64,000 bases of DNA from Chthoniobacter flavus Ellin428 (GCF_000173075.1 NZ_ABVL01000010.1:186001-250000), one strand, 5' to 3'. Counted from the first letter of the stretch, positions 8,518 to 18,521 are shown. Notes: generated by a model not told the origin, from the sequence alone. Numbers and translations: made by a program.

Positions 8518-8537
8518 CCCCGTGCCCTGGAAAAAGA

Positions 8538-8900
8538 TCAATGTACCCTTTTCATCGCCGACCGGTCCGGCTTCGCCGGATCGATGCGATAGATCGTCTC
8601 GTTCTCCTTCATCAGGTCGAGGCGGTCGCGGGCGATGAGCCCCACATACTCCGGATCGTGCTTCAGCAGCTCCTCGATCCGCGTATTGCGGATGAGGAGT
8701 TGCCGCTGCTGCTCCACCTCGAGCTTGAGCTGCTCGACGCGCGCTTCCTGATCACGGCGCTTTGTCACCTCCGGAAGGAAGTGGTATGCCGCGATTGCCC
8801 CGAGCACGAGAAGGATCAGGACAAAAAGGAGCCGATTGAGGAAATACCAGATTCCCCCAGACGGAGAAGGGTTTTGGAAGTGGCCACGGGCCGAGCTCAC
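8538..8900 (-). CDS. FtsB/DivIC-like septum formation initiator
   Basis: This 120-residue bitopic protein has a cytoplasmic N-terminus, one membrane span (about residues 19-44, from YFLNRLLFVLIL on) and a coiled coil (about 45-78, VTKRRDQEARVEQLKLEVEQ) ending in a small domain with ARDRLDLMKENETIYRI, as in FtsB/DivIC. These proteins join FtsL and FtsQ in the divisome. It begins with GTG directly after the eno stop codon (TAA 8903-8901, GTG 8900-8898). The same eno-ftsB order is found in E. coli and many other bacteria, which supports the assignment. Confidence 0.85.
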   Translation of the reverse strand: MSSARGHFQNPSPSGGIWYFLNRLLFVLILLVLGAIAAYHFLPEVTKRRDQEARVEQLKLEVEQQRQLLIRNTRIEELLKHDPEYVGLIARDRLDLMKENETIYRIDPAKPDRSAMKRVH

Positions 8901-10591
<1,691 letters not shown>

Positions 10592-10822
10592 CTACGAAAG
10601 TCCGTCCACGCAACCATTTTCATCTACCCTGTTTTCCGCGACGAGGTAGCTCTCCACGCAAAACAAGTCGGCTTCAAAAGTAGTCAGTCGCGAAATTCCA
10701 TTTTGTTCCAGGAAATCTTCGACAGCCGCCTTTAGAACCGCGCGCGCGACGGATTGCGGGCTTTCGCCAAATAAGAAAACTCGGACGTAGACCTTGATGT
10801 GAGTATTCGCGTTCCAATGCAT
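10592..10822 (-). CDS. small hypothetical protein (76 aa)
   Basis: This short frame begins MHWNANTHIKVYVRVFLFGE and ends NRVDENGCVDGLS. It has balanced composition, an amphipathic helix around SVARAVLKAAVEDFLEQNGI, and a purine-rich GGGGAAGGG just upstream of the ATG at 10822, which could be a ribosome binding site. The frame stays open upstream to 10969, but that part looks noncoding. I do not recognise a family. It lies alone between eno and the secreted dehydrogenase gene. Confidence 0.4.
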   Translation of the reverse strand: MHWNANTHIKVYVRVFLFGESPQSVARAVLKAAVEDFLEQNGISRLTTFEADLFCVESYLVAENRVDENGCVDGLS

Positions 10823-11011
10823 CTCTACCCTTCCCCTCACGGTTCTGACGCTCTTTGCGTGCTGAAATACCGCTGGGCGTTCGGCGATCGGTATTTCCTC
10901 CGTCAATATATGACCAACTCCGGAGGGTGTTCGAAAGCACTCGCGGCAATCAAAAGACAGGAAACGCATTTTGTCAGGGCCTCCAATGCGGGTCTGGCCG
11001 ATTTGCAGACC

Positions 11012-13411
11012 TTACTTCGCTTTGCCGAGCTGGCTGAGGTAGGCGAAGAGGTCGCGCAGGTCTTCGGGTGAGAGGTTGTCAGTCAGGCCGGCAGGCATGA
11101 GGGAGCCGATGAATTCGCGCTTGGCGATGTCGGCCTGGGCGACGGTGTGCTCCATGCCGGCGGGATCGCGCAGGGTGAGCTCGGAGTCGTTGCCGGCGAC
11201 GATGATGCCGATGAGCTCTTCGCCTTTCTTCGTGGTGATGCGATAGGTCTCGAAGCTTTCCTTCACCTCGCGCTGCGGTTCGAGCACGGCGCCGATGATG
11301 AATTCCAGCGGCTGCGCGCTGCCGATTGCGTCGAGCGCCGGGCCGATGTTGCCGCCTTTGTCGCCGACGTGGTGGCAGGAGATGCAGGCGATTTCCGGAC
11401 GATGAAAGACTTCCTCGCCGTGCTTCGGGTTGCCGTTCTTGGTCACGTCCGCGGCGATGGTGCCGAGGATGTAAGGGGAGGCGCGCACGCGGCCGTAGAT
11501 GGGCACGATCGGGGCGCTGACGAGTTGCGTTACTTTCTTCGCCGGAGCAGGTTTCGGCTTCGGCTTGTCGAGGGTCTTGAGGAGAGCATACCACTCGGGC
11601 TTCCAATCCGGTGCGCCCTTGGCGACCACGGGTTCCCATTGCGGCTTGAGCGCGGCAGTGGCAGCGACGAGCGCGGTGTTGATGAATTTGTCGCGCGGCT
11701 GCGTGGCGGCGCTGAGGACGACGACCATCGATTCCGGGCGCGGAATATTGCCCGCGGCGACGATGGCCGCGAGGCGCACGCGCGGATCTTCGTCGTGGGC
11801 GAGATCGGCGAGCTTTTCCACGACGTCGAATTGCGGTGGCAGCCGATCCGCCCAGCGGGCCAGCGTGCTGGCGGCATAAGCACGGGCCTCGGGCGCCTTG
11901 GAGGCCAGCACCCGCTGCAACAACTCGGGCTGGGGCGACTCGTGCCATTCGCACACGCCGAGCGCTTCGTAGAGGGCGTGCTCGGTGTCGGGGTGGCCGG
12001 GTTCGAGCCGCGGCCACCAACTGCGCACGGCGGAGATCACTTCCTTCGTCGGACGACCGGCGAGTTCGCGCTTGCTCTGCTCGCGCACATATTTTTCCGG
12101 CGAATGCAGGTTTTCCAGCAGGTGCTCAATCGGCGCATCGGCGATGGGCGGCGGCGTGAGCAGCGGGCGGCCTTTGTAGGTCACGCGCCAGATACGGCCG
12201 TGCGTCTTGTCGCGATCGGGATGCCGGAAGCTCGCCTGGTAGTGGCCGATGATGGGGTTGTACCAATCGCAAATGTAGAGCGCGCCATCGGGTCCGAGCT
12301 TCACGTCCACCGGGCGGAAACTGCCCTGCGTGCTCTGGATGAGCGGCGGGAGCTTGGGATCGTCGGAGATCTTGAAGCCGGCGCCGTCCTGTTCGACATG
12401 CAGCGTCCACACGGCGTTGTTGATGTAGCCGCCGGTGATGATCGCGTTCTGCCATTCGTCGGGGAATTGCGAGCTCTCGAGGAGTTCCGGGTTGCTCGTT
12501 TTGCGGCCGCGGCCTTCGGCCCAGATGGTGTCGCGGCGTCCGCCTTGATAGCCGCGAATCATTTCCGGCAAGGCGAAGTACATGTTGCCGCTGTTCCCCG
12601 CGGAGAGCAGGGGTTGGCCCCAGTGCAGGAAGGTCCAGCCCCACGGATTCTGCGGATCGGCCGAGCCGCCGAAGAAGGCGTCGAGCCGCTGCTCGTCGGG
12701 GCGATAACGCCACAGGCCGGCTTCATCGAGTCCGACGACACCATAAGGCGTCTCGACACGAGCGTGGCCGTGCAGGCCTTGCGAAAACATGAGTTCGCCG
12801 CCCGGAGACCAGCGGAAGGAATTGATATTCTGGTGATTGTCGCCGGTGCCGAAACCGCGCAGCACGACTTCCTTTTTATCCGCCTTGCCGTCGCCATCGG
12901 TATCGGTCATGAGCCAGAGCTTCGGTGATTCGCCGACGTAGCAGGCGGATTCCTTGCCGTGCGTGGGCGCGATTTCCAAGCCGGTGGGAATCATGAGCCC
13001 ATCGGCGAAGACGGTGACCTTGTCGGCGTGACCGGCGTGCTTGGTGTCCTCGAGGATCCAGACTTTGTCGTTGGGCGTTTCGCCGGGCTTGAGCTGTGGA
13101 TAGGTGGTGGTGCCGATGGCCCACAGACGGCCGCGCGCGTCCCAGCGAATCTGGACCGGCTTGACGATGCCATCGCGCTCGGAGGCCCAGAGGTTGACTT
13201 CAAAGCCGGGTGGTAACTTGAACGAGGCGAGCTCGGCCTCGGGGGAATCGCGATCCGGCTCCGCGGCGAAGAACGGAGGGGTAGCCACGAAAAGGCTCAA
13301 AAGACACAAAAGGGTCTTGGCTGTGGGATGCTGTGTGGCGGTGCGAGCGTCGGCGAATGGGAAGGGCGAGGAGAAAGGATTTTTGTGCATCTTGTGCCTT
13401 TTTGTGGCCAT
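11012..13411 (-). CDS. PVC-type secreted dehydrogenase with C-terminal c-type haem domain
   Basis: This 799-residue exported protein has three parts. Residues about 50-420 resemble the beta-propeller of membrane-bound/glucose-sorbosone-type dehydrogenases (LPPGFEVNLWASE, DTDGDGKADKKEV, FRPVDVKLGPDGALYICDWY). HEAT-like helical repeats follow (about 420-590). The C-terminus is a cytochrome c-like domain with the haem site CISCHH, a distal GPALDAIG and a closing MPAGLTDNLSPEDLRDLFAYL. This layout is typical of Planctomycetes and Verrucomicrobia, where it is thought to oxidise sugars or alcohols in the periplasm. The start at 13411 overlaps the stop of the upstream GDSL-like gene (TGATG). The predicted signal peptide (LLCLLSLFVATPPFFA) is encoded by an inverted-repeat arm. 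Confidence 0.88.
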   Translation of the reverse strand: MATKRHKMHKNPFSSPFPFADARTATQHPTAKTLLCLLSLFVATPPFFAAEPDRDSPEAELASFKLPPGFEVNLWASERDGIVKPVQIRWDARGRLWAIGTTTYPQLKPGETPNDKVWILEDTKHAGHADKVTVFADGLMIPTGLEIAPTHGKESACYVGESPKLWLMTDTDGDGKADKKEVVLRGFGTGDNHQNINSFRWSPGGELMFSQGLHGHARVETPYGVVGLDEAGLWRYRPDEQRLDAFFGGSADPQNPWGWTFLHWGQPLLSAGNSGNMYFALPEMIRGYQGGRRDTIWAEGRGRKTSNPELLESSQFPDEWQNAIITGGYINNAVWTLHVEQDGAGFKISDDPKLPPLIQSTQGSFRPVDVKLGPDGALYICDWYNPIIGHYQASFRHPDRDKTHGRIWRVTYKGRPLLTPPPIADAPIEHLLENLHSPEKYVREQSKRELAGRPTKEVISAVRSWWPRLEPGHPDTEHALYEALGVCEWHESPQPELLQRVLASKAPEARAYAASTLARWADRLPPQFDVVEKLADLAHDEDPRVRLAAIVAAGNIPRPESMVVVLSAATQPRDKFINTALVAATAALKPQWEPVVAKGAPDWKPEWYALLKTLDKPKPKPAPAKKVTQLVSAPIVPIYGRVRASPYILGTIAADVTKNGNPKHGEEVFHRPEIACISCHHVGDKGGNIGPALDAIGSAQPLEFIIGAVLEPQREVKESFETYRITTKKGEELIGIIVAGNDSELTLRDPAGMEHTVAQADIAKREFIGSLMPAGLTDNLSPEDLRDLFAYLSQLGKAK
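13282..13410. repeat. inverted repeat encoding the N-terminus of the dehydrogenase
   Basis: Arms 13282-13314 and 13378-13410 are inverted copies matching at 24 of 33 positions, built on GCCACAAAAAGGCACAA-like words. The 63-bp loop is unrelated. The outer arm supplies the start codon and MATKRHKMHKN of the dehydrogenase; the inner arm supplies the hydrophobic core of its signal peptide. Confidence 0.65.
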
Positions 13412-14394
13412 CACTTCTGGCTGAGTTTCGCGGCGAGCTCGTCGATGTCTTTTTCCTTCGTCTCGATGAGCGGGATGAATTCCTCGCGTTCGGCGGGGAA
13501 CCAGCGTTTGGAAGGATCGCGCCAATCGCGGCTGCTCGGTTGATTGGTGCGGTCGCCGAAGAGAAACGCCCAGTTTTCCACGCGCCAGTAGTCGAACCAG
13601 AGTTTGTTTTTGGCGAGGACAAGCTGGCGCAACGGCTCAAGCTCGGGTGTTTCCAGGTGCGCTTCTTTCGTGACTCCAAGGTTCACGCAAAACCGATCGG
13701 CGAGGAGCCGATGGCCGAGTTGGTTGAGATGGATGGCATCGCGTTGGACGGCGGAATCGACGACTCCGAAATTGGCGGCATCGACAACGCGAATGGTGGC
13801 GCGCTGTTTTTCATCGAGGGAAGGAAGCCCTTCCATGACATGTCCGGTGGCCCCGAAAGCGCTGATCGCCTGAATATAGCCGCGCATGTTTTCACGCTCT
13901 CCAACGAGATGTCTCTCCAATTCCACGTGCATTCGATCCTTGGGGAACCGATCGGCAGACTGCGCGAAATAGCTCGGGGTGATCAGAATGAGCCGACGTT
14001 TGCCGTTGCCGCTGAAACGTTGAATGAGCGCGGCGTAGGCGGAGGAGAATTTGCCGATCTCGGCTGGCCCGTCGAGGCTCTCCATCGCACCGAACTGGCA
14101 GATCACGACCGTGGCGCCGATTTTATCGAGGGTTTCCTCCCACGTGGGGAAGTTGAGGTCGCGGCGTTGCTCGTAAACGGTGTCGCCTTCCCACGCGAGA
14201 TTGCGGAAGCGCAAATGATAGTCGGGCAGGGCGTGGGTGAGGCGTGTTTCGAGATAGCCGTATTCGCTGGCCACGACCATGTCTTCGCCGCCGACCAGCG
14301 CGATGACGTCGTTCTTTTTGAAAAAGGGTTCGTCGGCGCGCGCGGCACTGAGAAGAGCCACGATGATGAAGAGGCAGAGCAAGGGGAGGCGCAT
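13411..14394 (-). CDS. secreted SGNH/GDSL-like protein, nucleophile apparently absent
   Basis: This is a 327-residue exported protein with signal peptide MRLPLLCLFIIVALLSAARA. The fold resembles SGNH hydrolases: block I is present as VIALVGGEDMVV, block II as LAWEGDTV, an ICQFGAMES stretch occupies the block III region, and the C-terminal DAIHLNQLGH carries the Asp-x-x-His pair. The usual GDS serine is not in block I, so classical esterase activity is doubtful. Proteins of this variant type are commonly encoded beside PVC-type dehydrogenases, and here the stop overlaps the dehydrogenase start, so the two should be translationally coupled. The start at 14394 is chosen for the signal peptide; the upstream extension is not protein-like. 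Confidence 0.75.
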   Translation of the reverse strand: MRLPLLCLFIIVALLSAARADEPFFKKNDVIALVGGEDMVVASEYGYLETRLTHALPDYHLRFRNLAWEGDTVYEQRRDLNFPTWEETLDKIGATVVICQFGAMESLDGPAEIGKFSSAYAALIQRFSGNGKRRLILITPSYFAQSADRFPKDRMHVELERHLVGERENMRGYIQAISAFGATGHVMEGLPSLDEKQRATIRVVDAANFGVVDSAVQRDAIHLNQLGHRLLADRFCVNLGVTKEAHLETPELEPLRQLVLAKNKLWFDYWRVENWAFLFGDRTNQPSSRDWRDPSKRWFPAEREEFIPLIETKEKDIDELAAKLSQK

Positions 14395-14456
14395 GGGGTG
14401 AAGACTTATCGCCGTGGACAATCCGCGAGGCGAGGAAAACGTAGGCGGGAGGTGCG

Positions 14457-14717
14457 TTAAAACGCCTTGTCGAAATCGTTGTGAGTGCCGATCCAAAACC
14501 ATTCGATCGTGTCTCCCTGGCGGTGACCGACCCCCCGATATTGTTTGTTGATGCGTACCGACCAAACACCTTCGTAGCCCTCCAGCTTTTTGAAATGGAG
14601 CGCCGGATGCGATGGGTCGGACATAAAGCGCACGCAGGCCTCACGCGCTTGCGCGCGGATTTCCGGCGGCAATGCCCGATAAAGCCGCTAGAATGACGGC
14701 CTCGTTCGCGAGATCAC
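14457..14717 (-). pseudogene. RelE/ParE-type toxin gene interrupted by a TAG codon
   Basis: The frame starts with GTG at 14717, overlapping the antitoxin stop (GTGA), and reads VISRTRPSF, then TAG at 14690-14688, then RLYRALPPEIRAQ through to SVRINKQYRGVG and DTIEWFWIGTHNDFDKAF. The body matches the small ParE/RelE-like toxins with a C-terminal WFWIGTHNDFD block. Related proteins as I remember them have Trp at the interrupted position (FWRLYRALP), and TGG to TAG is one change. Translation could restart at TTG 14672 and give a 71-residue protein lacking the first helix. The toxin is therefore probably inactive or weakened, while the antitoxin is intact. Confidence 0.7.
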
Positions 14718-14944
14718 AGTTTATCCGGGTTCAATGGTTCCGACGGACCTTCGGCAAGGGCGGCTTCCATAAACGCTTGAAACTTTGGCCGCGGTTTGGG
14801 ATCGGCAATGATCTTCTCCCAAGCCGCATCATCCGGTGATTCTGCCGTTCGGGTTTGCAAAAAGCGGGCAAAGTCCACGAGCTCTTCCACCTTTTGCGCT
14901 GGGAGGGTCGCACAGATTTGGGCGAGTTCTTCGACAGCGGACAT
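14714..14944 (-). CDS. antitoxin of a type II toxin-antitoxin pair
   Basis: This is a 76-residue acidic protein (MSAVEELAQICATLPAQKVE...) with an N-terminal helical segment resembling the DUF2281-like antitoxins (AQKVEELVDFARFLQTR) and a flexible Pro/Glu-rich C-terminus (FMEAALAEGPSEPLNPDKL) that would wrap the toxin. Size, order (antitoxin first) and the 4-bp overlap with the toxin start fit a type II module that represses its own promoter. The family call rests on general features, so it is moderate. Confidence 0.65.
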   Translation of the reverse strand: MSAVEELAQICATLPAQKVEELVDFARFLQTRTAESPDDAAWEKIIADPKPRPKFQAFMEAALAEGPSEPLNPDKL

Positions 14945-14987
14945 GGATGGACTTTAGCCGAAGCGATTGCCGGCCTCAAGCGGCAGG

Positions 14988-15944
14988 TTAATGCCCGCCG
15001 CAGCCGCCTCCGCCACAACTACCACCTCCGCAACTGCTGCCACCCCCACAGCCGTGGCCGCCGCCACCGCAGCCATGGCCCCCGCAACTGTGGCCTCCGC
15101 CGTGGCCGCCACTATCACTACTGCCGTGGCCGCCATGGTGGCTGCTACCACCACTGTCACCACCACCTCCGCAATCCGCGCCGCCGCATCCGGAACCACC
15201 CGTGCCACCGCCGCCGCGCCCGACCTTGTTGATGACGATCAGGATCAGCGCCACGACGATCACGAACACGACGAGTCCAAGTGGAAAGTCGCCATCGGCT
15301 TCGGCGAGGATCACCGGGATCGTGCCGAGGCTCACCGCGGCGAAGGCGCTGCGGCGGCGGTGGAAGCGCGGCTTGCGGATGACCCAGGCGTCGTTCAGGC
15401 AGATGCGCTGGTAGTGCTTCTTGCCGTGAAAGCGGATCGCGATGGGCGGCCAGATATCCGCCGGGGCGTGCTGGCCGAAATACCGCGCGTAGCTATCGAG
15501 CGTGCGCTCGTACCAGTCGGTGAATTTTGCATCCTCGGCTGCGCCGCCCTTGCTCGGGCCGTGGTGGAACGGCCGCCCGAGGATCTGCGGGCACAACTCG
15601 CCCCAATAGGACTCGGTGTAGAGCAGGTGCAGGTGCCACGCTTGATCGACCGCATCCGAAGGAGACACCGGATGCCCAGCTCGCATGGCGAGGAAAAGGA
15701 AGCGTCGATACTCCTCGAGGACGCGCACGGTGAAGCTGGGCGTCCAGCCGTTTTCATTCGCGAGTCGGGTCGCGAAGTGGAAGGTGGTGTCCGGGGTGTC
15801 GATGCGAAACTCGCGGAGTTTCGACCACAGTGGATCGGCGAGCGCCGATGGGGTGTTGTTGCCGAGGGTGGTTTGTCCGCAGCGGCGTTCCTCTTTTTCG
15901 CCGCCAACCTCGTTCCCGTATTGGAACGTATTTTTTGTATTCAT
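14988..15944 (-). CDS. GRDP-like (DUF1399-type) membrane protein with Gly/Cys/His-rich tail
   Basis: The 318-residue protein has an N-terminal helical domain with the block VDQAWHLHLLYTESYW, then RPFHHGPSKGG and YFGQHAPADIWPP, characteristic of glycine-rich-domain-containing-protein-like (DUF1399) sequences. A membrane span (about residues 221-240, LGLVVFVIVVALILIVIN) follows. The last about 75 residues are almost entirely Gly, Cys, His and Ser (units such as GGHGCGGGGHGCGGGSS), with about ten Cys and ten His, suggesting metal binding or a low-complexity surface tail. The function is unknown. The upstream gap (15945-16099) is AT-rich and probably carries its promoter. The long antisense frame here is a composition artefact. 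Confidence 0.75.
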   Translation of the reverse strand: MNTKNTFQYGNEVGGEKEERRCGQTTLGNNTPSALADPLWSKLREFRIDTPDTTFHFATRLANENGWTPSFTVRVLEEYRRFLFLAMRAGHPVSPSDAVDQAWHLHLLYTESYWGELCPQILGRPFHHGPSKGGAAEDAKFTDWYERTLDSYARYFGQHAPADIWPPIAIRFHGKKHYQRICLNDAWVIRKPRFHRRRSAFAAVSLGTIPVILAEADGDFPLGLVVFVIVVALILIVINKVGRGGGGTGGSGCGGADCGGGGDSGGSSHHGGHGSSDSGGHGGGHSCGGHGCGGGGHGCGGGSSCGGGSCGGGGCGGH

Positions 15945-16099
15945 ACCTTCATTCTGCGAAGGACCACTTCCGGTGGGACCGGTGAGCGGTCCGAATTGAG
16001 TGTTGGATTCAGCCTCCCTGGGAGGGTGGGCAAAAGTGTGTCTTCACATTCAATTCTACGAGAAATGTATACTCGAATATATATCATTGCAAGCTCTAT

Positions 16100-16531
16100 T
16101 TAGGACCGGGAATTGAGAAAGCACCTATTGCCAGGCGTCATGTACCGGATCGGCTGCGGAGAAGCTCCATAACGGGGTTTGATCCGCCCGTGTTCGTCGA
16201 AGCCGATCCAAAGGCCGTCGCTGTGATCGAGCGTGGACATCGAGCACCAATCGCGCGGGAAACCGCTGCGCTCATAGTTTTGCCAGTCCAATAGCCAAAC
16301 CCACACGCGAGCGTCCTGGTCGACATTCTGCGGATCGCCCAGAATTTGCCGGATGTCTTCCTTGGTCGCGTTTTCAGGAATCTCGATGTTCCCTTCATCC
16401 CGTCGACTCAACATCTCCGCACAGCGTTGCGCCTGTGGGACGCGGGGCAGCGGCGTTTTCCATATCAGAAAAAACACCCCGAAGATCACCGCAGCAGCAC
16501 CGCTGGCAGCGAGGGCGATGCGGGATTTCAT
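16100..16531 (-). CDS. membrane-anchored hypothetical protein, BamE-like core
   Basis: This is a 143-residue protein with an N-terminal signal anchor (residues about 5-24, IALAASGAAAVIFGVFFLIW) and a periplasmic domain. The segment ATKEDIRQILGDPQNVDQ followed by WVWLLDWQ resembles the helix-turn and first strand of BamE/SmpA-like folds, which typically read T-x-x-x-V-x-x-x-LG-x-P. No lipobox is present. I do not recognise a closer family. It lies between the GRDP-like gene and the Gre factor with gaps on both sides, so it is likely monocistronic. Confidence 0.6.
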   Translation of the reverse strand: MKSRIALAASGAAAVIFGVFFLIWKTPLPRVPQAQRCAEMLSRRDEGNIEIPENATKEDIRQILGDPQNVDQDARVWVWLLDWQNYERSGFPRDWCSMSTLDHSDGLWIGFDEHGRIKPRYGASPQPIRYMTPGNRCFLNSRS

Positions 16532-16623
16532 AGAGGGAAGCTAACGGAGCATTCGCGGGAAGGCGATGACGGCGACGATGGCACGTAGGAGAGTCGCGGC
16601 TGGGCTATTCTCAAGGAGGGAAG

Positions 16624-16667
16624 CTCTCGAAAACGCGCGTGCCCAAGCCGAAGCTTGGGCACGAGAG
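16624..16667. terminator. perfect 10-bp palindrome downstream of the Gre factor; repeat or terminator
   Basis: GTGCCCAAGC (16639-16648) and GCTTGGGCAC (16653-16662) form a perfect stem around CGAA, a stable tetraloop-like loop. An outer pair CTCTCG (16624-16629) and CGAGAG (16662-16667) nests around it. It sits 25 bp beyond the stop of the minus-strand Gre gene, so it may stop its transcription, but no T-run follows. The word looks like a dispersed repeat of this type of genome. Confidence 0.5.
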
Positions 16668-16691
16668 TCAATCTTGCCGGGCCGTCCCGGC

Positions 16692-18521
16692 TTACTTCTT
16701 GTAAGCCTCGATCTTCTCGATACGGGCGGTGCGGTCGCCGTGCTCGGTGGGCACGTTGACCTGCTCGCCGGGCTTGTGGCCGATGAGGGCCTGGGCGAGC
16801 GCGCTTTGGTAGCTGACAATGCCCTTGTCTGGATCGCCGTCCCATGCGCCGAGGATAGTATAGACATCCGTGCGCCCATCGCCGGTTTCCTTGAGCGTCA
16901 CAATCGTGCCGACGGAAACCTGTGCGGTGTCGGGGTTGGCAAAGTCGGTGCCACGAGCCTGGGCGAGGTCGCGTTCCGTTTCGGCGCGGCGACGGCTGAG
17001 CACGCGTTGCATTTCCTTGGCGGCCTTGAACTCGAAATTTTCGCGCAAATCGCCGTAGCTGCGGGCGACCTGAATTTCTTTCACGTTCTCGGGAATCTTC
17101 TTGTTCACGAGATCGTCATATTCCGCCTTCTTCTTCTCCATGCTTTCCCACGAAACGATGAGGGTCTGCGGCTTGGCATCGCTTTCGCCGGAGACGAGGG
17201 CCTGCATCTCCGGGTAGACGCGGATGATGCGGCCGAGCAGCGAACGCTTGTTCAGCTCCTCGAAGACCGGGGTGCGCATGAGCTTCTGCATGATGTCGCG
17301 CAGCTCTTCGTGCGTGGCGGCTTCGAGCAAATCGGTGAGGAGTTCCTTGTCATTCAGGAGCAAGTCGTGCAGACGGCGGTCGCGCTTCGTTTCGTCGAAT
17401 TGATCGCGTTCGAGAGCGCCGATGATCGCGCTCAACAGGCGCGGGTTCATCAGCTCGGAGAAGACGCCTTCGCGCTCCCGGCCGAGCCAGAGTAGGGCTT
17501 CGGAAGTGATCGAGTGTTCGCGGATGGCGCGGTCGAGGCCGGTGATCAGCGTTTCGATCTGGCCCTTGTCTTCGAGTAGACGGGCGGATTCGGCGACCAC
17601 TCGGGTGCTGCCGCTGGTCACGAGACTCAACGCCACGGAGGTCCATTCCTCGCCGAAGGCATCGGGAATGCCGGCCAGGGCGCGCTTCTGCTTGGCCGCC
17701 GGCAGGTCGCCGATGAGCGTGGCCAGGCGGCGTTTCTCGTCGAGGAGGAATTGCGCGACCGTCGGGGCATCGGCGCCACGAGCGAGCGCCGGCACCTTCT
17801 CGATGATCTCGTCGCGGGAGAGGAGAAATTCGAGGGCCTGCGCGGGATTGAGGCGCTGGTTCTTGCGGCCCTGGTCATCCGCCGTGGCGATCGCCGAAGC
17901 GAGCTGCGTCGCGGGCTCGCTGAATTCCGCGAGGTTCTTGAAGATCTGGTCGAGGGCGTTGAGTTGATCCTTGAGCTGGCGCGCGTTTTTGAACGTCTCG
18001 AGATATTGGTCGGCGTGCGAGACGGGCGCGTCGCGGAGTTCCACGGGGTCGCCTTTTTTCGTCGGCACGGCAAAGTGGCCGTCCTTCTTCAACGCCTTCT
18101 TGGTGGACTCCCACCACTTCTTGAATTCGGTCTCGTTGAAAACTTCCGGGGCGAGGGATTGCGCGATCTGGTCCTGCGTGGCCTTGCCGCCGAAGCTGTC
18201 GAGGATCGCCCGGACGAGGCCCACGGCATCGTTCTTCGCCCGCGCTTTCACCGCCGCGGCGTCGGCGGCCTTTTGCGCGAGGATGTGATTTTCCGAAATG
18301 GGCTGAAGCGACTCGGCGGCGTACTGAAGCTGCATCGAGTGCCCCTTCTTGGTCTTGAAATTGATGGTCATCTGGCTGACCAGAAAGTTCAGCGAGTCGA
18401 CCTGCCCGAAGCCCCAGCTTTTGTGAATGACGTAGGTGCCGGGTTGGAGTTGATCGAGAACCTGACCTGCTGCCGCGGAGAGCTTGCCGGCGTCGACCGC
18501 TTTTTGGATTTCGGGATGCAT
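16692..18521 (-). CDS. large Gre-type transcription elongation factor (609 aa)
   Basis: The C-terminal 155 residues are a GreA/GreB protein: a coiled coil with the acidic tip motif in ARSYGDLRENFEFKAAKEMQ and a C-terminal FKBP-like domain (VSVGTIVTLKE, VSYQSALAQALIGHKPGEQV). Gre factors enter the RNA polymerase secondary channel and stimulate cleavage of backtracked RNA. The N-terminus (about residues 28-75, GTYVIHKSWGFGQVDSL) resembles the Tudor-like CarD/Mfd polymerase-interaction domain. The central 350 residues are helical and unassigned. Normal GreA is about 160 residues, so this is a multi-domain polymerase factor. The upstream gene is divergent. Confidence 0.85.
   Translation of the reverse strand: MHPEIQKAVDAGKLSAAAGQVLDQLQPGTYVIHKSWGFGQVDSLNFLVSQMTINFKTKKGHSMQLQYAAESLQPISENHILAQKAADAAAVKARAKNDAVGLVRAILDSFGGKATQDQIAQSLAPEVFNETEFKKWWESTKKALKKDGHFAVPTKKGDPVELRDAPVSHADQYLETFKNARQLKDQLNALDQIFKNLAEFSEPATQLASAIATADDQGRKNQRLNPAQALEFLLSRDEIIEKVPALARGADAPTVAQFLLDEKRRLATLIGDLPAAKQKRALAGIPDAFGEEWTSVALSLVTSGSTRVVAESARLLEDKGQIETLITGLDRAIREHSITSEALLWLGREREGVFSELMNPRLLSAIIGALERDQFDETKRDRRLHDLLLNDKELLTDLLEAATHEELRDIMQKLMRTPVFEELNKRSLLGRIIRVYPEMQALVSGESDAKPQTLIVSWESMEKKKAEYDDLVNKKIPENVKEIQVARSYGDLRENFEFKAAKEMQRVLSRRRAETERDLAQARGTDFANPDTAQVSVGTIVTLKETGDGRTDVYTILGAWDGDPDKGIVSYQSALAQALIGHKPGEQVNVPTEHGDRTARIEKIEAYKK

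Noticed and set aside
10799..11071. 90-codon plus-strand frame before the dehydrogenase
   Set aside because: It overlaps the 3' end of the dehydrogenase gene on the other strand and shows no protein-like pattern.
14967..16103. 378-codon plus-strand Ala/Thr-rich frame
   Set aside because: It is antisense to the Gly-rich tail of the GRDP-like protein, so the Ala/Thr runs are a by-product of GGC/GGT-rich codons.
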